Assembly (NCBI RefSeq): GCF_013449375.1
Contig: NZ_JACDRR010000007.1
Coordinates: 62,146-126,145 of the forward strand
Origin: Pectobacterium sp. CFBP8739
Lineage (GTDB): Bacteria; Pseudomonadota; Gammaproteobacteria; Enterobacterales; Enterobacteriaceae
Direction of reading: 5' to 3'
DNA length: 64,000 nt
The position numbers and the translations under genes were made by a program. Shown here in pieces: positions 57,390 through 64,000 of the stretch. Within the stretch, counting starts at the first letter, position 1. Each line of letters opens with the position of its first letter. The notes beneath the pieces are model-generated. The model saw only the letters and a program-made list of their open reading frames with translations, was not told the origin of the DNA and searched no databases.

Positions 57390-58709
57390 TTACCACCAGG
57401 CTTCTGCCTGAATACCGAAATTCACGGCATTGCTGCGAGCGTCGTTGAAGGTGTTGCGGTTTTCATTTCCACGGTTTTGGTAGGACACGAAGAAACGCAG
57501 TTCCGGGCGTGTCAGCATAGGAATATCGGCGCTGAAGGCGTGTGCCAGCGTGTATTTCTCACCACTGTATTTGGTTTCTGTACCCGCTTTCCAACTGTCT
57601 TTTTTCTGATATGCGCCAGCTTCCAGATAGGTTTTCTGGTTCTTGGTCCAGGCATATTGGCCACGGCCTACCGCAGACAATAACTCTGTGCTGTCGCGCC
57701 AGCGGCTGATTTCATCCGCTTTACCGTAGGTTAGAACATGACTAAGTGAAATATTATCCGTGATCGGCAGATCACCGGCCTGAATGATGCGGTAGCCTTT
57801 GGCACTGTCGTTAATGCTCCAGACGTCATACCAGCCGCCGCCCTGATCGACCATGTTGTGTGCCAGCCCTTTGTCGGCATATTGCAGCACCAGCTTCTGG
57901 TTGGACTTGAGGCCAGAGAAGTAGTGGCTGAGTTCACCCGTGATCATCATCGAGTTTTTAGGGTTGAATTTCCCTCCCCCTTCCTCGGGTGAGACGATGA
58001 AGATGTTTTTCTGCGTGTCCGCTTCATTCGGCATCGCGTAGGAGATACCGAACTCCGTCCATGCGCCGTCCCACGGCTTCCAGCCCGCATAGCGTGCATC
58101 AACATAGTTGATATTCAGATCGTTGTAGGTATCTGTTCTGGCGTTACACTCTTTGCTGTTTTGGCTATCGCCACAGTTGACGCGCATGTTTTCGGCATCG
58201 GCGCGGATCCAGGCAAACGAGAATGCGCCTTCACCGGCTTTGACGTTTTCGATCCCGGCACCTGCGCCGGAGATATTCCAGTATTTGGTATCGATGATGT
58301 GCAAGTCATGACGCTGGTAGTAACGTTTTCCCGCCCAAACGGTGGCATCCGGCAGCCCAGGTACAAAGCCTTTCGCTTTCAAATTAAACTGCTGCAAGCC
58401 GAATTCTGCATCATCATTCTTTGTGGATTCGTCACCATTTGAACTGTTTGACCACATGGATACCATACTATCAACGTAAAACGTTTTCCCGTTTTCGTTA
58501 TACAGCTGCTGCCCTAATTGAATTTCGCCGTAGGTGTCATCTTCGTTACCCAATCTTCCTACATACTGCTTATCGGCTGTCTGTTGTTTCCCGTGGTTTG
58601 AAGCCCCCACGCCAGAACGGAAGTACCCTGAAAAATCAACAGAATAAGAAGGGGTTGCCAGCATTGCCAAACTCAGCGCAATGGATGTTGTCAGCAGTTT
58701 TCTTTTCAT
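57390..58709 (-). CDS. ganL: Maltoporin-like oligogalactan porin
   Basis: A 439-aa LamB-family outer-membrane porin with a signal peptide (about 22 residues, ending PSYS). The mature protein begins [20 protein letters not shown] and ends with a C-terminal tryptophan instead of the more usual phenylalanine. [25 protein letters not shown] is a typical LamB stretch (quoted in part: [18 protein letters not shown]). It probably admits oligogalactans. The start was set at MKRKLLTT, 26 codons inside the longest frame. GalR-type sites lie upstream. Confidence 0.9.
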   Translation of the reverse strand: MKRKLLTTSIALSLAMLATPSYSVDFSGYFRSGVGASNHGKQQTADKQYVGRLGNEDDTYGEIQLGQQLYNENGKTFYVDSMVSMWSNSSNGDESTKNDDAEFGLQQFNLKAKGFVPGLPDATVWAGKRYYQRHDLHIIDTKYWNISGAGAGIENVKAGEGAFSFAWIRADAENMRVNCGDSQNSKECNARTDTYNDLNINYVDARYAGWKPWDGAWTEFGISYAMPNEADTQKNIFIVSPEEGGGKFNPKNSMMITGELSHYFSGLKSNQKLVLQYADKGLAHNMVDQGGGWYDVWSINDSAKGYRIIQAGDLPITDNISLSHVLTYGKADEISRWRDSTELLSAVGRGQYAWTKNQKTYLEAGAYQKKDSWKAGTETKYSGEKYTLAHAFSADIPMLTRPELRFFVSYQNRGNENRNTFNDARSNAVNFGIQAEAWW

Positions 58710-58771
58710 AATATACCTTTCGCTTATTCGGGTAAGAATGTGGATGTTCCAAATAACATGACGTGAACGGA

Positions 58772-58787
58772 GGTAAAACGTTTCCAC
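58772..58787. promoter_or_regulatory. GalR-like operator near the ganL start
   Basis: GGTAAAACGTTTCCAC matches the GalR/GalS consensus at 12 of 14 fixed positions, 63 bp before the ganL start. Confidence 0.5.
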
Positions 58788-58947
58788 TCATGGCGAAGGA
58801 TTATGGGGAAATAAAATGGCGAGTGACATGATTGTTCTCACAAAAAACAAAAGAGTTACACCAAAATTTACACTGATTTAACGATGCTACAGACTGCATT
58901 TAGGGTGTTTGTCAGCATTTGTATGATGTTATTCGCTGTGTAATGCG

Positions 58948-58963
58948 GTGTAACTGGTTACAC
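58948..58963. promoter_or_regulatory. GalR-type operator upstream of ganL
   Basis: GTGTAACTGGTTACAC has perfect outer arms; the central dinucleotide is TG rather than CG. Confidence 0.65.
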
Positions 58964-59140
58964 GTTTTGCTTGCATACATAAAATACAGCATAAAATTTT
59001 TTTATAGCAGAAGCGAAAACGTTGCATAAAAAGAGTGATGCGATGCCGAGTAGGAAACATTTAAGAAAAAGAGTGAAAAAGAGTCTGCGGAAGAGAAATA
59101 AAGAACAGGGTGTGTAAGCGCAGAAAGGTAATGATGTCGT

Positions 59141-59177
59141 GCTTGCCTGATGCGAAAGAGCAACGCATCGGGCAAGC
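59141..59177 (-). terminator. Hairpin after the galR-like gene
   Basis: GCTTGCCTGATGCG / CGCATCGGGCAAGC with a nine-base loop lies 18 bp past the stop codon. The stem is long with one mismatch, and no T tract follows. Confidence 0.6.
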
Positions 59178-59194
59178 TGAATGATAAAAGGCGG

Positions 59195-60205
59195 TTATTT
59201 CTTACGGGCTGGGGGACTGACGGAATGGCGGCGTACCAGCGTCGGGCTAAACATATTCGTGGTTTCGCTAAGCACTTTACCGTGGGATAACGCGATGGCG
59301 AGTTCTGCCGCCTGAATAGCCATCGCAGAAACCGGATAGTGCACGGTTGTCAGGCGAGGACGAAGGTAACGGGCGATCAATACGTCATCAAACCCGACCA
59401 CCGACATATCCTGCGGTACGCTGATGCTGTTGTCGCTCAGGACGGAAAGGGCGCCCGCGGCCATAGAATCGTTATAGCACACCACCGCCGTCATATTGCC
59501 GCCTCGGCTCAGCAGCTCCATCATGGCGGCTTCGCCGCCCACTTCGTCTGGCGAGGCGCGCGCAATGAGGCGTTCATCCCGTGGGATGCCATGCTCTTGC
59601 AGCGCATCCATATAACCTTGCAGGCGATCGGCGGAGTCGGAAATTTGGTGATTAGAGCAGAGGAAACCGATCTTTTGGTGCCCTTCCTGAATGAGATGAC
59701 GTGTTGCCAGCCAGGAACCATAGCGATCATCGAGCGCAACACAGCGGCTTTCATAGCCGGGCAAGGTACGGTTGATGAGCACCATATCAGGAATGTGGCT
59801 CATCAGGGCGGCCAGTTCTTCATCCGACAGCATTTTTGCATGCACGATCAGCCCCGCACAGCGGTGACGAATCAACTGCTCAATGGCTTTCTTTTCTTGC
59901 TCGGCATTGTGATAGCCGTTGCCAATCAGCAGGAAGTTGCCGGTTGCTTGGGCTATTTGTTCGACGGATTTAACCATCGTCCCAAAAAAGGGATCGGAGA
60001 CATCCGCAACAACCAGCCCCATCGTTTCTGCACTCTGGTGCGCGAGTGCTCTGGCATTGGCGTTCGGATGATATTGCAACTCCGCCATGGCCTTGTGTAC
60101 GGCTTCCCTTGAGGCGGTACTGGCTTTGGGCGAATTATTAATTACGCGCGAAACCGTAGCGACTGATACACCTGATAGACGAGCGACATCCTTTATTGTG
60201 GCCAT
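59195..60205 (-). CDS. galR: LacI-family repressor, GalR/GalS-type
   Basis: A 336-aa repressor that matches E. coli GalR/GalS along its whole length. The HTH and hinge helix read MATIKDVARLSGVSVATVSR, then NANARALAHQ. The sugar-binding core contains VVADVSDPFFGTMVKSVEQ and CYNDSMAAGALSVL, and it ends FSPTLVRRHSVS. Galactose should be the inducer. It sits between ganL and galTK; in Dickeya a LacI-type GanR occupies a similar place, so it may be the local galactan repressor. The second ATG was preferred for ribosome-site spacing. Confidence 0.88.
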   Translation of the reverse strand: MATIKDVARLSGVSVATVSRVINNSPKASTASREAVHKAMAELQYHPNANARALAHQSAETMGLVVADVSDPFFGTMVKSVEQIAQATGNFLLIGNGYHNAEQEKKAIEQLIRHRCAGLIVHAKMLSDEELAALMSHIPDMVLINRTLPGYESRCVALDDRYGSWLATRHLIQEGHQKIGFLCSNHQISDSADRLQGYMDALQEHGIPRDERLIARASPDEVGGEAAMMELLSRGGNMTAVVCYNDSMAAGALSVLSDNSISVPQDMSVVGFDDVLIARYLRPRLTTVHYPVSAMAIQAAELAIALSHGKVLSETTNMFSPTLVRRHSVSPPARKK

Positions 60206-60427
60206 TGGCATTCCTGAACGGTCAAATGCGCTGTGAGGCGAACCGCAGCCTAACGCAGAAGTTAAAAGAAAAAATCGATTACTTATATTTATAAATGTAC
60301 AGGTTTTTGGGTGACGTTACCTATCCGACCTCCTTGCCTTTTTGATCCAGACCGTACTTATGTGATCGCTATCAACAATCATCGGTCATTTCTCTCTTCC
60401 AAAATACCATTCTGAGGTTTAAATTTA

Positions 60428-60443
60428 GGGTAACCGATTACAC
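60428..60443. promoter_or_regulatory. GalR-type operator upstream of galT
   Basis: GGGTAACCGATTACAC matches GTGNAANCGNTTNCAC at 13 of 14 fixed positions. Confidence 0.65.
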
Positions 60444-60515
60444 TAATATGTTGGCTAAACGATAGCGGGCTATCATTATTCGGCATTATTACAGCTATTT
60501 TATCCATAACATAGA

Positions 60516-60531
60516 GTGAAAGTGATTACAT
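60516..60531. promoter_or_regulatory. Second GalR-like operator upstream of galT
   Basis: GTGAAAGTGATTACAT matches at 12 of 14 fixed positions and is centred 88 bp downstream of the first site. Confidence 0.45.
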
Positions 60532-60669
60532 TTAGCCGTTTTTCTGGCGACGTTTACAGACTGGCCAAGTGCCTCTATCTGGCCGTCGATGGGCTGTTAG
60601 CGCCATACAATTGGCCGCGGATGGCGACGCCGTTGTACCGAATTTGTGTTTCGTATTGAGGAATAGCTT

Positions 60670-61710
60670 ATGCAGTTTGAGCCAACTGAACATCCGCATC
60701 GTCGTTTCAATCCGCTGAAAGGTGAGTGGATTCTGGTTTCGCCACATCGCGCGAAGCGCCCCTGGCAGGGACAGCAGGATGAGCCCGATCGTTCCACGCC
60801 GCCGTCTTACGATCCGACTTGTTACCTGTGTGCGGGCAACAAACGCATTACTGGCGATACCAACCCGCACTATCAGGGTACCTTTGTTTTTACGAATGAC
60901 TTTTCGGCTCTGATGGAAGATACGCCGGATGCACCGTCGGGCGACGACGAGCTTTTCCGCGTTCAGCAAGCCCGTGGCGTTAGCCGTGTCATCTGTTTTT
61001 CTCCCGATCACAGTAAAAGCCTGCCGCAGCTTTCGCTACCCGCGCTGAAAGCGGTGATTGATACGTGGAGCGAGCAAACCGAGGAACTGGGGAAGCGTTA
61101 TCCGTGGGTTCAGGTTTTTGAAAATAAAGGAACGATGATGGGGTGCTCGAATCCCCATCCTCATGGGCAGGTTTGGGCTAATGATTTCCTGCCAAACGAG
61201 GTACAGCGTGAGGACGAGCAGCAACGCGATTATTTCTCCCGTCACGGTTCGCCGTTACTGCTGGACTACGTTCGCCGCGAACAGGCTGACGGCTCGCGCA
61301 TCGTGGTAGAAACAGATCAGTGGCTAGCGGTTGTCCCTTATTGGGCGTCGTGGCCGTTTGAAACGCTGGTCCTGCCTAAGTTCGCCGTACAGCGGTTGCC
61401 ACAGTTGAATGATGTTCAGCGTGACGATCTGGCGCTGGTTCTGAAAAAGCTGACCAGTCGTTACGACAACCTGTTCCAGTGTTCATTCCCTTATTCGATG
61501 GGGTGGCATGGCGCACCCTTTAAAGGTGACGACATCGCGCACTGGCAACTGCATGCCCATTTTTATCCTCCGTTATTACGTTCCGCCAGCGTGCGAAAAT
61601 TTATGGTCGGCTATGAAATGCTGGCTGAGGCACAGCGTGATCTGACGGCAGAGCAGGCCGCTGAACGTTTACGCAGCGTAAGTGATATCCATTTCCGTGA
61701 GCAAATTTGA
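60670..61710 (+). CDS. galT: Galactose-1-phosphate uridylyltransferase
   Basis: A 346-aa HIT-superfamily enzyme of the Leloir pathway that exchanges UMP between UDP-glucose and galactose-1-phosphate. The catalytic motif NPHPHGQVW places the nucleophilic histidine at residue 165; zinc-ligand cysteines are at 51 and 54 (CYLC). The start [15 protein letters not shown] is the usual one. It is followed by galK after 9 bp. galE and galM are not in the window, unlike the E. coli galETKM operon. Confidence 0.97.
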   Translation: MQFEPTEHPHRRFNPLKGEWILVSPHRAKRPWQGQQDEPDRSTPPSYDPTCYLCAGNKRITGDTNPHYQGTFVFTNDFSALMEDTPDAPSGDDELFRVQQARGVSRVICFSPDHSKSLPQLSLPALKAVIDTWSEQTEELGKRYPWVQVFENKGTMMGCSNPHPHGQVWANDFLPNEVQREDEQQRDYFSRHGSPLLLDYVRREQADGSRIVVETDQWLAVVPYWASWPFETLVLPKFAVQRLPQLNDVQRDDLALVLKKLTSRYDNLFQCSFPYSMGWHGAPFKGDDIAHWQLHAHFYPPLLRSASVRKFMVGYEMLAEAQRDLTAEQAAERLRSVSDIHFREQI

Positions 61711-61719
61711 GGTCATTTT

Positions 61720-62883
61720 ATGAGCCGTATTGATTCTCTACGTCAGTCAACCGAGTCTGTTTTTGTCCGATTATTTGGCTATGCGCCGCATGCCGCTATT
61801 CAGGCACCCGGTCGGGTCAACCTGATTGGTGAACACACCGACTATAACGATGGCTTTGTCTTGCCGTGTGCTATCGATTACCAGACAGTGGTCAGCGCAG
61901 CGGTGCGTCAGGATGGTATCGTGCGGGTGGTGGCGGTGGATTTTGACAGCCAGCAGGACGAATTCGATCTCGCCAACGCGATCGTACCTCACCCAGACTA
62001 CACTTGGGCGAACTATATCCGCGGCACGGTGAAGTTTTTGCAGGCACGTGGCCTGCCGCTCACTGGCATGGATATGGTGGTTTCCGGCAATGTGCCGTCT
62101 GGCGCAGGGTTAAGCTCATCGGCCTCGCTGGAAGTGGCAATTGGGCAGACGTTCAAAGAACTGAATAATCTGGATATCAGCCAGTTGGATGTGGCGCTAA
62201 ACGGGCAGCAGGCAGAAAACGATTTTGTCGGCTGTAGCTGCGGCATTATGGATCAGTTTATTTCCGCCCAGGGACGTGTCGGTCAGGCGATGTTGATCGA
62301 CTGCCGCACTCTGGAAGGGCGCGCGGTGCGTATGCTCGATGGCGTTGACGTCCTGATCGTGAACTCCAACGTGCGTCGTGGGTTGGTGGACAGCGAATAC
62401 AACACGCGCCGCCAGCAGTGTGAAGCGGCGGCGCGTCACTTTAACGTTAAGGCACTGCGTGATGTTTCACTGGCACAGTTTGAAGCGGGAATCGAAGGAC
62501 TGGATGCAGTAGCGGTTCGCCGTGCGCGCCACGTGATTACCGAGAACCGCCGTACACTGGAAGCGGCTGATGCGCTGGCGCGTCAGGATGCTCACCGTTT
62601 GTTCACGCTGATGGCAGAGTCGCATGTCTCTATGCGTGACGATTTTGAAATTACCGTGCCGCCGATCGATGCGCTGGTGGATCTGATTCAAGAGTATGTC
62701 GGTGAGCGGGGCGGTGTGCGTATGACCGGCGGTGGTTTCGGCGGTTGTATTGTCGCCCTTATCCCTTCGGCACTGACGGATGAAGTCAAACAGGTGATTG
62801 AACGGGAATATCCAGCGCGTACAGGGCTTCAGCCATCCATCTATCTGTGTCAGGCATCCGGCGGTGCGGGTCGCGTAAGTTAA
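61720..62883 (+). CDS. galK: Galactokinase
   Basis: A 387-aa GHMP kinase that phosphorylates galactose with ATP. It has the galactokinase signature [15 protein letters not shown] near residue 31, the ATP-binding [15 protein letters not shown] near 122 and the C-terminal [13 protein letters not shown]. It is translated with galT. In this setting it handles galactose released from imported oligogalactans as well as free galactose. Confidence 0.97.
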   Translation: MSRIDSLRQSTESVFVRLFGYAPHAAIQAPGRVNLIGEHTDYNDGFVLPCAIDYQTVVSAAVRQDGIVRVVAVDFDSQQDEFDLANAIVPHPDYTWANYIRGTVKFLQARGLPLTGMDMVVSGNVPSGAGLSSSASLEVAIGQTFKELNNLDISQLDVALNGQQAENDFVGCSCGIMDQFISAQGRVGQAMLIDCRTLEGRAVRMLDGVDVLIVNSNVRRGLVDSEYNTRRQQCEAAARHFNVKALRDVSLAQFEAGIEGLDAVAVRRARHVITENRRTLEAADALARQDAHRLFTLMAESHVSMRDDFEITVPPIDALVDLIQEYVGERGGVRMTGGGFGGCIVALIPSALTDEVKQVIEREYPARTGLQPSIYLCQASGGAGRVS

Positions 62884-62906
62884 GTTCTGGCTGGGAAAGG
62901 TGAGCG

Positions 62907-62933
62907 AAAAGGGCTTTGATTAAAGCCCTTTTT
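62907..62933 (+). terminator. Rho-independent terminator of galTK
   Basis: AAAAGGGCTTT-GATT-AAAGCCCTTTTT, 24 bp after the galK stop codon; it also faces mgtE on the other strand. Confidence 0.93.
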
Positions 62934-62962
62934 ATATTTCATGTGTTTTACATGGCATATGT

Positions 62963-64000
62963 TTAAGGCAGCAGAAACAGCGTCGCCAGCCCAAGGAAGA
63001 TAAAGAAGCCGCCGGTATCGGTGATGGCGGTAATCATTACGCTAGAGCCGATGGCCGGATCGCGGCCGAGTTTCATCATGATTAGCGGGATAGCGACGCC
63101 CATCAGCGCAGCGAGCAGCAAGTTCAGCAGAATTGCCAGCATCATCACGCCCCCCATTGCTACGCTGCCATAGAGCAGGAAGGTCACCACGCCCATGATC
63201 GTGCCCCATATCACGCCGTTTACCAACGCAACGCCTAATTCTTTCAGCAGCAGGTACGACTTCTTGCCGTGTTCAAGCTGATGCAACGCCAGTGCACGAA
63301 CAATCATGGTGATTGTCTGGTTGCCGGTATTTCCGCCGATTCCAGCGACAATCGGCATGAGCGTCGCCAGCGCAACCAAATGAGATAAGGTATGCTCAAA
63401 CAGGCCGATAACCCGCGAGGCGATGAGCGCCGTACAAAGATTGACGGCCAGCCATGCCCAGCGATTGCGGAACGATTTGTACACGGGAGCATAGACATCT
63501 TCAGAGGGCATCAACCCCCCTGAACGCCGCAGATTACTATCGCTTTCCCGATTCACGACGTCGAGGATATCCTCAATCGTCAGGCGTCCCATGAGTTTCC
63601 CTTTGCTATCCACCACGGCGCTGGAGATTAAATCGTAACGCTCAAATGCCCCTGCGGCTTCTTCGACTTTATCTTCAGGTTGGAACCTCAGCGGCTGATC
63701 GTCCATGATGTCACTAACCTGTGTCTGAGGCGCGTGGAGCAGAATACTGGCCAGCGACAGCTCACCGATCAGCGTATTTTTGCGATCGGTAACAAACAGT
63801 TTGTCGGTCGATTCAGGGATCGTTTTGCGATAGCGCAGGTAGCGCTGTACGGCTGCGAGCGTGACATCGGCGCGCACGGTGATGAGTTTGAAATCCATCA
63901 TGTGCCCGAGGCAGTCTTCATCATAATTGATGGCGGCGCGTAGCTGCGCACGCTGCTTCGGCTCAAGCGAGGTCAGTATTCTGCCTAACAGGTGACGAGG
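62963..64000 (-). CDS. mgtE: Magnesium transporter MgtE (N-terminus outside window)
   Basis: At least 345 codons are present and the frame stays open to the right edge, where PRHLLGRILTSLEPKQRAQL belongs to the cytoplasmic N-domain. Two CBS domains (SDIMDDQPLRFQPEDKVEEA, then VVDSKGKLMGRLTIEDILDV) follow, then five transmembrane helices with the signature MPIVAGIGGNTGNQTITMIV and a C-terminal ITDTGGFFIFLGLATLFL helix. It is a magnesium-gated Mg2+ channel/transporter. The methionine at 63901 is internal, not the start. Confidence 0.93.
   Translation of the reverse strand, partial: PRHLLGRILTSLEPKQRAQLRAAINYDEDCLGHMMDFKLITVRADVTLAAVQRYLRYRKTIPESTDKLFVTDRKNTLIGELSLASILLHAPQTQVSDIMDDQPLRFQPEDKVEEAAGAFERYDLISSAVVDSKGKLMGRLTIEDILDVVNRESDSNLRRSGGLMPSEDVYAPVYKSFRNRWAWLAVNLCTALIASRVIGLFEHTLSHLVALATLMPIVAGIGGNTGNQTITMIVRALALHQLEHGKKSYLLLKELGVALVNGVIWGTIMGVVTFLLYGSVAMGGVMMLAILLNLLLAALMGVAIPLIMMKLGRDPAIGSSVMITAITDTGGFFIFLGLATLFLLP

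Larger units (their letters stand above)
58710..59140. other. ganL upstream region
   Basis: About 430 bp without a gene. It carries the ganL promoter region, A+T-rich, with two operator-like sites listed separately and isolated half-sites (GTTACACC and TTTACAC at 58855-58873). No small gene or RNA was seen. Confidence 0.5.
60212..60669. other. galR-galT intergenic region
   Basis: About 460 bp with the divergent promoters of the repressor gene and galTK. Two GalR-like sites lie on the galT side. Nothing else was recognised. Confidence 0.5.

Noticed and set aside
1-64000. CRISPR arrays, tRNA and rRNA genes, replication origins, complete insertion sequences
   Set aside because: No regularly spaced direct repeats, tRNA-like or rRNA sequence, DnaA-box cluster or intact transposase was seen on reading the window.

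Overview
The window looks like a chromosomal segment of a soft-rot enterobacterium, most likely Pectobacterium. The basis is enterobacterial housekeeping genes in familiar order (xseA / guaBA, thiMD, yegS, trhP with the CyaR small RNA, mdtABCD-baeSR, nupC, galTK) combined with plant-pathogen genes: a 347-aa neutral metalloprotease like Erwinia carotovora Prt1, a penicillin-V-acylase-like hydrolase and a complete galactan (pectin side chain) utilisation locus. Both window edges cut a gene: an emfourin-like gene at the left and mgtE at the right. These assignments come from reading the sequence and family knowledge; no database search was run.

Layout. 1-1236: Prt1 protease and its putative inhibitor. 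1465-6260: xseA divergent from guaB-guaA, with a PurR-like box and a terminator. 6290-9020: a small accessory patch behind guaA, a known island hot spot, holding a truncated HTH antitoxin, a TacA-TacT toxin-antitoxin pair with a palindromic operator, an SfsB/Ner-like regulator, an orphan XRE antitoxin and a YcxB-like membrane protein. 9208-22959: mixed accessory and metabolic genes, including a Sel1 protein, a GlxA-type regulator divergent from a hydrolase/azoreductase/YciI set, an Ntn hydrolase, a LysR regulator, VOC and TauE proteins, an unusual 272-aa protein beside a diguanylate cyclase, and Ahr. 23120-24993: a dispersed repeat abutting a TPP riboswitch that controls thiM-thiD. 25099-34015: psiE, yegS, a flavodoxin-fold protein, a TetR-MFS efflux pair, the CyaR sRNA gene, trhP behind two FNR-like boxes, yqjG and two acetyltransferases. 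34055-45586: baeR, baeS, mdtD, mdtC, mdtB and mdtA, with about 550 bp of repeat DNA between mdtC and mdtD. 45836-48283: nupC, an aldo/keto reductase pseudogene and a lone PTS EIIB protein. 48438-62883: the galactan/galactose locus.

How the galactan genes fit together. GanL (porin) admits oligogalactans. GanA (exported GH53 endo-galactanase) cuts them. GanE (binding protein), GanF and GanG (permeases) and the divergent MalK-type ATPase import them, and GanB (GH42 beta-galactosidase) releases galactose. GalT and GalK feed galactose into the Leloir pathway. A GalR-type LacI repressor lies inside the cluster. Sites resembling its operator occur in front of ganE/the ATPase gene, ganL and galT, so polymer uptake and monosaccharide metabolism may form one local regulon.

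The most unusual observation is a family of about 245-bp structured repeats, three copies here (37684-37932, 47584-47899, and 57001-57245 inverted). All begin with GTTTCGTGCG, end with a TCAGC...ACGCC motif and keep the same hairpins through paired base changes. This suggests selection on a folded DNA or RNA, and one copy splits the mdtABC-mdtD-baeSR operon.
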